From the NCBI GenBank assembly GCA_028719885.1, contig JAQYLT010000079.1:1-35277 (forward strand): a stretch of 35,277 nucleotides of DNA, read 5' to 3'. The number at the start of each line of letters is the position of its first letter. Position 1 is the stretch's first letter. The notes beneath the pieces are model-generated. The model was not told the DNA's origin. It made no database searches and was given only the letters and a program-made list of their open reading frames with translations. The position numbers and the translations under genes are program-made. Positions 7,861 through 15,251 of this stretch are shown piece by piece. The stretch comes from Bacillota bacterium (GTDB lineage Bacteria; Bacillota; Clostridia; Oscillospirales; Oscillospiraceae).

Positions 7861-8529
7861 CTATTCGCCCCACGTCCAGCCGGTTTCACCGGCGCCTATT
7901 TCAAAATGATATTTGACGATGCCCAGGTCAATCTTTGCGTAAAAGCCCATGCCCGCTTTCACCGACACCCGGTTATCTGTCAGGGAAAAGGTGAATTTCT
8001 GCTGATTCATGGCCGTAGGTGCCAGCAAGGCCGCTTTGACGCCATCCTGAAACCAGCCGGGCAGGGGTTCTTCCGCTTTTACCACATCCTGTATGGTTTT
8101 GGACTTGTGGGGCACACCCTGCGTTGCACCATACCCCAGTGCAATCACAATGCACAGCTTTTCGCCGCTGCTCAGTACAAACGCGGTTTTGATTTTGCTG
8201 TAGGTCATCGCCACCCAGCAGGTGTTCAGGCCCAACTGCTGGGCGAACAGCACAAGCCTTTCCCCATAGTAGCCGCAGGTTTCCTCCAGGGTCGGCCCTT
8301 TCTTTCCAATCATGGCGATATAGTTCGTCACACCGCTGAATTTCCCGTAGTGCGCCATAAAACCATCAAAGGCTTTCGGCTCATTGGTGACCAGCTGGAT
8401 ATGCAGGCCGCTTTCTCTGTTGCAGGCGTCAATTTCCTCTTTCAGCGCCAAAACGACACCTTCCCCCAGCGCTTTGTCCGTATACTGCCGGACGCTGTGC
8501 CGGGTGTTCATTGCTTCTGTGATGCTCAT
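7861..8529 (-). CDS. nitroreductase family protein (FMN-dependent oxidoreductase)
   Basis: 222-residue protein of the nitroreductase fold, a normal length. Visible: N-terminal NTRHSVRQYTD (Arg10, Ser12, Arg14), the typical FMN-phosphate binding segment; LFAQQLGLNTCWVAM in the middle; and a late LAPTAMNQQ motif, which in this family packs on the flavin. Members reduce nitroaromatics, quinones or flavins with NAD(P)H; the true substrate cannot be read from sequence. RBS GGAGGG is 7 nt before ATG. A -10-like TATAAT lies at 8564-8569 on the minus strand. First gene of a two-gene unit with a TetR regulator, consistent with a redox-stress inducible enzyme. Confidence 0.88.
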   Translation of the reverse strand: MSITEAMNTRHSVRQYTDKALGEGVVLALKEEIDACNRESGLHIQLVTNEPKAFDGFMAHYGKFSGVTNYIAMIGKKGPTLEETCGYYGERLVLFAQQLGLNTCWVAMTYSKIKTAFVLSSGEKLCIVIALGYGATQGVPHKSKTIQDVVKAEEPLPGWFQDGVKAALLAPTAMNQQKFTFSLTDNRVSVKAGMGFYAKIDLGIVKYHFEIGAGETGWTWGE

Positions 8530-8563
8530 TCTGATTCCCTCCGTTCATTTGGTATCTATAGCC

Positions 8564-8569
8564 ATTATA
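8564..8569 (-). promoter_or_regulatory. probable -10 element for the nitroreductase gene
   Basis: A perfect TATAAT on the minus strand, 34 nt upstream of the nitroreductase ATG, in an AT-rich stretch. No good -35 hexamer is seen at 16-18 nt, so activation or an atypical promoter is possible. Confidence 0.4.
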
Positions 8570-8651
8570 CAATATAAATTTAAAAAAGTATGAATGGAAA
8601 AGGAAAACGAGGGAAAACGAGACCTTTCAATCTCATTGGGCGCCATCTTCA

Positions 8652-8738
8652 TCATGGACAGAACAAAAACATTGTCACAAAAAGGCATGCCGCGGCGATC
8701 AGAGACCCTCCGATGAGCTGCATTTTTCTGTGGCGCAT
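8652..8738 (-). CDS. candidate 28-residue single-pass membrane peptide
   Basis: A short minus-strand reading starts MRHRKMQLIGG and continues with a hydrophobic stretch (SLIAAACLFVTMFLFCP), giving a positively charged N-terminus and one membrane segment, a typical small membrane protein layout. No strong ribosome binding site precedes it (only GGGGC about 5 nt upstream). It occupies the otherwise gene-free gap between the GH127 and nitroreductase genes. It could be a relic or chance; no function is claimed. Confidence 0.25.
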   Translation of the reverse strand: MRHRKMQLIGGSLIAAACLFVTMFLFCP

Positions 8739-8760
8739 CCGTCTGCCCCAAGTTCACGCA

Positions 8761-8817
8761 GGGATGTTTTGGATTTGGGGATTATTCCTGACTGCTTTTA
8801 AAATTTCAAAACATCCC
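8761..8817. repeat. 11-bp inverted repeat downstream of the GH operon
   Basis: GGGATGTTTTG at 8761-8771 and its exact complement CAAAACATCCC at 8807-8817 enclose 35 nt. It follows the GH127 stop on the minus strand by about 35 nt and could be a weak terminator or processing hairpin, although no T-run follows. The rest of 8530-8851 shows only the small candidate peptide. Confidence 0.4.
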
Positions 8818-8851
8818 ATCGCTGCGAGTCCTGAATAATGATTACCGTTTC

Positions 8852-10762
8852 TTATTCAGGAATCCAGACAAGCATCTGGTTCAACCCCCGGTTTCCCCAG
8901 GTGTAATAGGGTATGGCTGTCAAAGTGACCGGCTTTTGCTGGGGCGGCTCATCGCTGTAAAGCTCCGGCCCGCAGACATTCTGCAGCCCCTGGGCTGTCA
9001 GAATCAGATTTCCCTTTAATACGCCATCCTCCGCCGGATGAATCACAAACCGGCTGTCTCTGGGCAGGTGCAGGGACTGAAGCAGCCCCGGATTGTCTGT
9101 CCCTTCCATGCAGTAAACCAGAGGACCGCGCATCAACGCCACGCGACCCGCATTGGCCCGGACAGCGGGATTGGCATAGATTCGGCGCACCGGCATTTCA
9201 AAGGTCACCCGAACCAGGTCATCTTCCTTCCACTTTCGTAACAGGTATACATAACCCTTTTCCCGATCTGCCTGCTGTACTTCCCCGTTGACGCTTACCA
9301 CTGCGTTTTTGGCAAAATGGGGGATCCGCAAAGCGATGGAAAACGCCGTCTCTGCCTTGGGCTGGATGCGGTAAGTGATGTCTCCCTGCCAGGGGTATTG
9401 GCTCTCCACCTGAATCCGAGCTTTGTCCAAATCAAATTCGCCGCCGATAAAGAGGTTCGCAAAGATGGTCTGGGGATTCTCGCTGAACGCATACTTGCCC
9501 AGCGAGGTGATTAGCCGCACCGTATTGGTGGGGCAGCAGGCACAGGCATACCAACCCGGCCGCTGGGGCAGCACATGACGATAGCCATACAGTTCTCCCG
9601 AAACGCCGGGATTCACTTCTAGGGGATTCACATAGAAGAATCGCTGGCCGTCCAACTGCATTCCGCTTAAAATTCCATTGTACAATTCCAATTCGATGAT
9701 ATCCGCGTACTTTCCATCCAGGGTAATATCCAGCATCTGCTTGCTGAAAAACACCATACCAATGGCAGCACAGGTTTCTGCGTAGGCTGTATCATTGGGC
9801 AGATCATAGTCGATGGTAAAGGCCTCACCCTCCACGGTAGAGCCGATGGAGCCGGTCACATACATCCGCTTCTGAACGATGTTCTCCCACAGGGTTTCGC
9901 AGGCAAGCAGCAGACTTTCATCCCCGGTGGATGATGCCAAATCCGCCATGGCCGTGAACAGGTATACCGCCCGGACAGCGTGGCCTTCTGCAGTTTTCTG
10001 CTGCCGAACCGGCGCGTAGCTCTGGTTGTATTTGGTATCCGCAGGGTTCATGGGGTAATGCTCCCAGTCACGCTGCTGCCGCTCCTTTTGGAACCAGGAA
10101 GGGTCCTCTCCCCGCCGGTCGATAAAATACTGGGCCATATCCCGGTATTTTTCTTTCCCGGTGGTATGGTACATCCGCATCAAACCGATTTCCACCTCCG
10201 GGTGGCCGGGGACGCCCTCGATTTTTCCGGGGCCGATGTGCTCGGCAATGTTATCTGCCATGTTTTCCATGACTTTCAGGAGGACATCTTTTCCGGTTGC
10301 TTCGTAGTAGGCAACCGCGGCCTCCATCATGTGTCCGGCACAGTACAGCTCATGGCATTCCAGCAAATTCTGGTATTTATGCTCCGGTTCCTTGATGGTG
10401 AAATAGGTGTTCAGGTAGCCATCCGGCTGCTGCGCCCGGGCGATGATTTCAATCACCGCATCCGCCCGCTTTTCCAGGTCGGGGTCCGGACGGATGGTCA
10501 GTGAATAGGCCACCCCCTCCAGCCATTTGGCCACATCGGTGTCCTGGAACACCATGCCGTAGAATTCTCCCTCTTCCAGTCCTGCCGCAATGCGGAAATT
10601 TGCAACGGCATGGCTTTTTTCAGCGCCGGGAATCTGGTCGTTGAGGACTTTTTCCTGATAGTCAATGACGGTATCCAGGATCAGCTGCTGCTTGGGGCTC
10701 CAGAAGGAATCTCGGATTACGCTGTTTTTCAGATCAATGGGCAAAGCTTGTTTCCGAATCAC
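8852..10762 (-). CDS. GH127 beta-L-arabinofuranosidase family glycoside hydrolase
   Basis: 636-residue cytoplasmic enzyme (no signal peptide) of family GH127, which removes terminal beta-L-arabinofuranose. The catalytic layout of Bifidobacterium HypBA1 is present: ETCAAIG gives Glu329 and Cys331, and CACCPTN gives Cys407, Cys409 and Cys410. The spacings nearly match HypBA1 Glu338, Cys340, Cys415, Cys417 and Cys418, the Zn-Cys site with a nucleophilic cysteine. An N-terminal (alpha/alpha) barrel is followed by beta-rich C-terminal domains. It starts with GTG: AAAGGAG lies 7 nt upstream and no ATG is nearby. It follows the GH31 gene by about 20 nt, so the pair is an operon, pointing to intracellular trimming of arabinose- and xylose-bearing oligosaccharides. 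Confidence 0.9.
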   Translation of the reverse strand: MIRKQALPIDLKNSVIRDSFWSPKQQLILDTVIDYQEKVLNDQIPGAEKSHAVANFRIAAGLEEGEFYGMVFQDTDVAKWLEGVAYSLTIRPDPDLEKRADAVIEIIARAQQPDGYLNTYFTIKEPEHKYQNLLECHELYCAGHMMEAAVAYYEATGKDVLLKVMENMADNIAEHIGPGKIEGVPGHPEVEIGLMRMYHTTGKEKYRDMAQYFIDRRGEDPSWFQKERQQRDWEHYPMNPADTKYNQSYAPVRQQKTAEGHAVRAVYLFTAMADLASSTGDESLLLACETLWENIVQKRMYVTGSIGSTVEGEAFTIDYDLPNDTAYAETCAAIGMVFFSKQMLDITLDGKYADIIELELYNGILSGMQLDGQRFFYVNPLEVNPGVSGELYGYRHVLPQRPGWYACACCPTNTVRLITSLGKYAFSENPQTIFANLFIGGEFDLDKARIQVESQYPWQGDITYRIQPKAETAFSIALRIPHFAKNAVVSVNGEVQQADREKGYVYLLRKWKEDDLVRVTFEMPVRRIYANPAVRANAGRVALMRGPLVYCMEGTDNPGLLQSLHLPRDSRFVIHPAEDGVLKGNLILTAQGLQNVCGPELYSDEPPQQKPVTLTAIPYYTWGNRGLNQMLVWIPE

Positions 10763-10782
10763 GGTACCGCTCCTTTCCTAGC

Positions 10783-13059
10783 TCACTTCAAATGAATCTC
10801 GGCTATGTTACCGCTGTACACAATGTCAGCGTCCGGGGCAGAGAGCATCCGGCACTGCCAGCTGCCTTCACCCTGAACCTCCAGCGTGATGGTATTTCCC
10901 TGACGGTGGGCTGAGGCGGTCATGACGGTATTGCCCTGCAAGTCAGGAATTTGAACCGTGGAGGCAGCTCCGTCTTCAAAATGGGACAGGCACAGCGTCA
11001 CGCCGCTGCTATAATCATAGTCCGGCTTGTCATGGCAGCTGCCCATGGGAAGAATGGAGTTGGGGGCCACCATCAGCGGCAGGCTGTGGTAGTCAAAGCA
11101 GCCCTGATGCCAGCGGTTTCCGTCCAGCATTTCTCCGGTGAGCAGATTCACCCATCTGCCCTTGGGCAGGTAGTATTCCACGCTGCCGTCCTCATGGAAG
11201 ACCGGCGCCACCAGCAGGCTGTCACCCAGCATGTACTGCAAGTCCAGATTGTGACAGCTGCGATCCTGGGGATATTCCATAAACATGGGCCGCAGCATGG
11301 GCACGCCGGTTTCATGGGCAATCACGGCCTGCCGGTAGAGATAGGGCATCAAGCGGCATTTCAGCTCCACCATTTCTTTCAGCACCACGCAGGCCTCCTC
11401 GTCAAAGAGCCAGGGCACCCGATAGGAGGAAGAACCGTGGAGCCGGGAATGGGAGCTTAAAAGGCCAAACTGGCACCAGCGCTTGTAGATGTCCGGGGAA
11501 GCGGTCTGTTCAAAGCCGCTGATATCGTGGCTCCAGAAGCCGAAGCCGCCGCAGGCCAGAGACAATCCGCCCCGCAGGGTTTCTGCCATGGAGGAGTAGG
11601 TGGCGGAGCAGTCGCCGCCCCAATGGGCAGGGAATTGCTGACCGCCCACCGTGGCGGACCGGGCAAAGAGCACCGCCTCACCCTTTCTCCGCTTGCGCTC
11701 CAGCAGTTCAAAAACAGTCCGATTATACAAAAGCGTGTATCGGTTGTGCATGGAGTTGGGATCAGAGCCGTCGAACCAGCGAATGTGGCGAACGGGGATT
11801 CGTTCACCAAAGTCCGTCTTGAAGCAGTCCACCCCCATGTCCAGCAGCGCTTCCAGCTTGGAGGCATACCACTTCACCGCGTCGGGGTTGGTAAAATCCA
11901 CCAGAGCCATGCCCGGCTGCCACAGGTCCGTCTGCCAAACGTCGCCGTTTTCCTTTTTCACCAGGAAGCCATGCTCCTTGCCCTCCTTGAACAGATAGGA
12001 CATCTGGCCGATGTAGGGATTGATCCACACACAGATTTTTAGCCCCTTTTCGTGATAGCGCCGGAGCATTCCGGCAGGGTCCGGGAAAGTGTCCGGGTCC
12101 CAGATAAAGTCGCACCAGCGGTAGGCCCGCATCCAGTAGCAGTCGAAGTGGAACACCCGCAGGGGGATGTTTCGGTCGGCCATGCCCTGAATAAAGGAGG
12201 ACGTGGTTTCCTCGTCATAATTCGTGGTAAAGGAGGTGGTGAGCCACAGTCCAAAGGACCAGGCGGGGGGCAGAGCCGGCATGCCGGTAAGCTGGCAGTA
12301 TTTGCTGACCGTTCCCTTGGGACTTCCCCCGGCGATGATATAATAGCCCAGGGTCTCCCCGGGGACAGAGAACTGCACATTTTCCACCTTTTCACTGGCA
12401 ATTTCAAATTCCAGATCGCCAAAGGTGTCTACCAGCACGCCATAGCCCTTGCTGGTGATGTAGAAAGGAATATTTTTGTAGGTCTGTTCACTGGCGGTGC
12501 CGCCGTCCTCATTCCAGATGGACACAGTCTGTCCGTTTTTCACGAAAGGCGTAAACCGCTCTCCCAGGCCATAGATGCTCTCGCCGATATCGATGGACAG
12601 CTGCTCCACCATAAAGCTTTCCCCGGTATCCCGGTTCAGCATCCGGGCCTCATTGCGGTAACCGGTGGAGGTCAGGCGGGTATTACCATCGTAGTAGTCA
12701 ATATTCCATCCGGAAGGCGCTTTGCAGATTCGCGCTTCCAGCTTGCCGCTGCGGTAGATCAGGTGGGTATCCGTTTCGGTAATCTCCACCCGGGGCTGCT
12801 GACCCGCCACCTCCGGGCGCACGGGAGCGTTGGCTGTCCCCTGAAAATGGGTCAGCTCCGTGTGGATGATATTTTCCTGGGGAGATGTAAAGGTCAGGGT
12901 GATTATGCCCAGATTCAGGCAATCGCCCCGGTTACGGATGTGGTTCTGGGCGGCATAGACCGTCAGGGTATTGCCCTCAATTTCGTGACCGGCGTATTCC
13001 ACGGCATAGATCGGGGAAATCTCCTCTTTCAGAAGCCAAAAGCCATTGGTAAATTTCAT
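10783..13059 (-). CDS. yicI: GH31 alpha-xylosidase (YicI-like)
   Basis: 758-residue cytoplasmic GH31 enzyme. The nucleophile is in CFKTDFGERIP (Asp416 by the start used here; Asp416 also in E. coli YicI) and the acid/base in HWGGDCSATYSSMAE (Asp483). The KTDFGE wording is the mark of alpha-xylosidases rather than alpha-glucosidases. It would release alpha-xylose from xyloglucan-type oligosaccharides such as isoprimeverose. Start: ATG at 13059 has GGAAGG 9 nt upstream. An ATG at 13068 overlaps the upstream DUF624 stop (ATGA) but sits right against the site; both remain possible. Paired with GH127 downstream; upstream is a broken DUF624 gene of the kind often found in sugar-uptake loci. Confidence 0.92.
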   Translation of the reverse strand: MKFTNGFWLLKEEISPIYAVEYAGHEIEGNTLTVYAAQNHIRNRGDCLNLGIITLTFTSPQENIIHTELTHFQGTANAPVRPEVAGQQPRVEITETDTHLIYRSGKLEARICKAPSGWNIDYYDGNTRLTSTGYRNEARMLNRDTGESFMVEQLSIDIGESIYGLGERFTPFVKNGQTVSIWNEDGGTASEQTYKNIPFYITSKGYGVLVDTFGDLEFEIASEKVENVQFSVPGETLGYYIIAGGSPKGTVSKYCQLTGMPALPPAWSFGLWLTTSFTTNYDEETTSSFIQGMADRNIPLRVFHFDCYWMRAYRWCDFIWDPDTFPDPAGMLRRYHEKGLKICVWINPYIGQMSYLFKEGKEHGFLVKKENGDVWQTDLWQPGMALVDFTNPDAVKWYASKLEALLDMGVDCFKTDFGERIPVRHIRWFDGSDPNSMHNRYTLLYNRTVFELLERKRRKGEAVLFARSATVGGQQFPAHWGGDCSATYSSMAETLRGGLSLACGGFGFWSHDISGFEQTASPDIYKRWCQFGLLSSHSRLHGSSSYRVPWLFDEEACVVLKEMVELKCRLMPYLYRQAVIAHETGVPMLRPMFMEYPQDRSCHNLDLQYMLGDSLLVAPVFHEDGSVEYYLPKGRWVNLLTGEMLDGNRWHQGCFDYHSLPLMVAPNSILPMGSCHDKPDYDYSSGVTLCLSHFEDGAASTVQIPDLQGNTVMTASAHRQGNTITLEVQGEGSWQCRMLSAPDADIVYSGNIAEIHLK

Positions 13060-13064
13060 TTTCT

Positions 13065-13277
13065 TCATCCTTCCTTTTTGGGCATATGCTGATCCAAAAT
13101 GGGATCGACAAATTTTGAGATGATCACGTTGGCCGCCCCCGGCACAATCACCACCAGCATTGGCTGCCAGAGAATCAGCAGATAGGAGGCTGCAAAAATC
13201 AGGAGCAGCAGCAGCGAAACGCCGATGTGCCGGAAAGTCAGATACAGCGAAAGCTTTATGAACCAGCCGACGGGCAT
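13065..13277 (-). pseudogene. truncated DUF624 (YesL-like) membrane protein, C-terminal part only
   Basis: About 70-80 residues remain, with WFIKLSLYLTFRHIGVSLLLLL and PGAANVIISKFVDPILDQHMP (quoted in parts: LSLYLTFRHIGVS; VDPILDQHMPKK). This resembles the final third of DUF624/YesL proteins, normally about 200 residues. In frame, the reading extends only 12 codons upstream of the ATG before a TGA, and no ribosome binding site precedes the ATG. The N-terminal helices are missing. The stop overlaps an ATG of the GH31 gene. DUF624 genes usually accompany sugar ABC transporters and glycosidases, so the loss marks a deletion boundary: the diguanylate cyclase gene now abuts it. Confidence 0.55.
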
Positions 13278-13345
13278 CTCTAAATAATCTGTAAAACGTG
13301 ATTTGCTGTTATGTCAAAGCTCTGGAACCGATAAGATAGCCAAGC

Positions 13346-14416
13346 TTATTTGGATTGCATTTTCTGCATGCGCTTTGCCATTTTATTCTCATACATATAC
13401 TTATCCGCCTGGTCAAACAGAACACGAAAAGAGCAGTCGGGGAACTGCGTTGAAAGGGCACAGCCGCAGGCATAGCTTACCTCTACAAACTGACCGCCGC
13501 CGTGATGCAGATGGTTAAAATCCTCCACATCCTTTTCAAGCCGGTTTAGAATGGCTTCCGTTTTCTCCCGGGAGGCATCGTAGATCACCGCCATAAACTC
13601 ATCGCCGCCATACCTGCCCACAAAGTTAGGGGCAGGTACCGCATTTCGCAGAAGTCTTGCAAAATTGAGAATCAACTGATCACCAACCGAATGACCAAGG
13701 GTGTCGTTGGTGGTTTTAAGGTTGTTGAGATCAAAGACAATGCAGGCAACCGGCCTTTGCATCAACGCTTCATCGGTGAAAAACTCCTCGCAGCGCCCCT
13801 TGTTGGGCAGACCGGTGTGCTGATCGGTAAAGGCCTTCTGTTCCAGCTGACTGTTACGACGGCGCATCCGCATCGTTTCCAGAGAGCGGGTCAGCATGAT
13901 GAGAATCAGAATGGTCACATCCAACGTGGAGAAGAGCTCCAGATAGCGCAGCACCATAGCGATGGACTGGGAGTATTCCTCCGCTGCGGAAACCGTTTGA
14001 TCTGCCATGCGGAAATACTCCTCGCTGATGTCCACAATATCGGTCTGGGCAAAGCCAAGGTCACGGACACGGTAAATCTCTGCCTTCAGCGTCTGCCAGT
14101 ATTCCATCTGAATATCCAGATCATGCTGATAGGCCTCGTCATCCAGGCGCACAAGCTGGTATTTGCCGCCGCCAAATTTCAGCCCTTGGAGAATTTCATC
14201 CAGATACACGATGAGGTCGTCATTGGGCTGCCCCACCACCTCCAGCTTGACTTCCCGCTGGGTGGCTCCCCGGATGATGCCCGCATAGTTGATCACCCGT
14301 GCCGTTCCTTGCAGCGCATTGATCTGAAGAATCATAGAAGCCACAAGCACCAGCATAACAAGAATCAGTGCGCTTTGCAGGACTGTTACAGCTGCTCTCA
14401 GTTTCTTTGTATTCAT
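13346..14416 (-). CDS. membrane-anchored GGDEF diguanylate cyclase
   Basis: 356-residue protein. Transmembrane helix 1 (about 11-33), an extracytoplasmic helical sensor region (about 35-160), helix 2 (about 163-178), then a cytoplasmic GGDEF domain with FTDQHTGLPNKGRCEEF and the active site RYGGDEF (GGDEF at 270-274). It should make cyclic di-GMP from two GTP. The inhibitory RxxD I-site that normally lies five residues before GGDEF is absent (the sequence is PAPNFVGRY), so product feedback is probably lacking. The sensor is helical, like the four-helix input domains of chemoreceptors, but no named domain is recognised. RBS GGGGAG is 8 nt before ATG. Its stop lies 68 bp from the DUF624 remnant. 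Confidence 0.92.
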   Translation of the reverse strand: MNTKKLRAAVTVLQSALILVMLVLVASMILQINALQGTARVINYAGIIRGATQREVKLEVVGQPNDDLIVYLDEILQGLKFGGGKYQLVRLDDEAYQHDLDIQMEYWQTLKAEIYRVRDLGFAQTDIVDISEEYFRMADQTVSAAEEYSQSIAMVLRYLELFSTLDVTILILIMLTRSLETMRMRRRNSQLEQKAFTDQHTGLPNKGRCEEFFTDEALMQRPVACIVFDLNNLKTTNDTLGHSVGDQLILNFARLLRNAVPAPNFVGRYGGDEFMAVIYDASREKTEAILNRLEKDVEDFNHLHHGGGQFVEVSYACGCALSTQFPDCSFRVLFDQADKYMYENKMAKRMQKMQSK

Positions 14417-14465
14417 AAAGCATTCTCCCCATTTTAGATGAATGATGAATCAATTTTCCCTCTTT

Positions 14466-14774
14466 TGGCCATCGGTTTTAGGCAGCATTTGTGCCATTTT
14501 GTTCGTAGGGAACGCATTTATGCGTTCCGAAAGGTTCATTACCCACCAGGGTTCGATGGATCGTAAAACGATGACTTTTGCGTAGGGAATGTATTTATGC
14601 ATTCCGCATCGGTAACGGTTTTATCGGGGTATGTTGAATGGAAAAATGTTGGAAAAAACTTAGAACCCGTTACCAACCAACGAACCACGGATGTTCACCC
14701 ACGTTTCGGAACGGATAAATCCGTTTCCTACGAAAATTCGGTAAACGCTGCTTATGCTGTTTAAGCCCGATCAC
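14466..14774 (-). repeat. family-1 palindromic element, copy B
   Basis: 309-bp copy inverted relative to copy A. Three 26-bp palindromic boxes lie at 14504-14529, 14581-14606 and 14707-14732. Terminal sequences resemble the family ends in degraded form (GGCCATCGGTTTTAGGCAGC at left). It ends 49 nt upstream of the diguanylate cyclase start codon. Confidence 0.75.
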
Positions 14775-14780
14775 CTGAAT

Positions 14781-14843
14781 TTACGTTTTCAATGGCAAAA
14801 CTTTATCTATTTTTCCATCATCAACCCTGCCCGTCTTTTTCAT
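14781..14843 (-). CDS. 20-residue leader-like ORF, possibly cut short by element B
   Basis: A minus-strand ATG with GGAGG 4 nt upstream opens a 20-codon reading (MKKTGRVDDGKIDKVLPLKT, exactly 20 residues) that stops at the inner edge of repeat element B. A good promoter (14939-14967) lies about 100 nt upstream. It could be a leader peptide of the diguanylate cyclase transcript or the beheaded start of a gene interrupted by the element. Confidence 0.25.
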   Translation of the reverse strand: MKKTGRVDDGKIDKVLPLKT

Positions 14844-14938
14844 CGTTCCTCCCTGGCATGGAATGAATCGCAATCGAACACAGGAGCAGGACAGCATACC
14901 CATCTTTCTCGGAACCAAGCACATCATCACGCAGCAGC

Positions 14939-14967
14939 ATTATATCACGCAATTTCATATTTTTCCA
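14939..14967 (-). promoter_or_regulatory. sigma-A-type promoter, probably reading towards the diguanylate cyclase
   Basis: On the minus strand TGGAAA and TATAAT are separated by 17 nt. It starts right after a terminator (14970-15001), so it would begin a new transcript through the 20-codon ORF, element B and the GGDEF gene. Confidence 0.5.
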
Positions 14968-14969
14968 GC

Positions 14970-15001
14970 AAAAAAGCACTCAGGCGGATTGCCCGAGTGC
15001 T
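14970..15001 (-). terminator. rho-independent terminator
   Basis: Minus strand: AGCACTC pairs with GAGTGCT, with GGC/GCC pairing inside, followed by TTTTTT. It is about 250 nt downstream of the Cys-rich protein gene and would stop transcription before the promoter at 14939. Confidence 0.85.
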
Positions 15002-15054
15002 CCCTTTGTCGATACAAAATCATCCATCATGGATAAGCGCCTGCCTGCAGCTTT

Positions 15055-15197
15055 GTGAATGGAATCCGTTCCCTACGAAAAGTAACAACTTTTTCCCATT
15101 CAATGCACCGTCCCAAACCCGTTACCTTTCGGAATGCATGAATGCATTCCCTACGAGACATCCCCGACAAACACCAATTTGCTTCTATAACCCATCC
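15055..15197 (-). repeat. family-1 palindromic element, copy C (partial)
   Basis: Partial copy with one intact 26-bp box (15130-15155), one degenerate box near 15062, and the right-arm sequence GACAAACACCAATTTGC shared with copy A and, less exactly, copy D. The left end is not recognisable. It lies about 55 nt after the stop of the Cys-rich protein gene, overlapping the foot of its terminator hairpin. Confidence 0.65.
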
Positions 15198-15227
15198 GGC
15201 TCGTGACGAATCACGAGCCGGATGGGT
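15190..15227 (-). terminator. 17-bp perfect hairpin after the Cys-rich protein gene
   Basis: ACCCATCCGGCTCGTGA pairs perfectly with TCACGAGCCGGATGGGT around a 4-nt loop, which reads TTCG on the minus strand. It sits 24 nt after the stop codon. The T-tract is weak (TATAG), so it may act as a 3'-end stabiliser as much as a terminator. Confidence 0.7.
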
Positions 15228-15251
15228 GCTATTTGGAATAGGGAGGGATTC

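Noticed and set aside
14754..15206. 150-codon plus-strand frame between the GGDEF and Cys-rich genes
   Set aside because: It runs through a terminator, repeat copies B and C and a hairpin; no coding signature.
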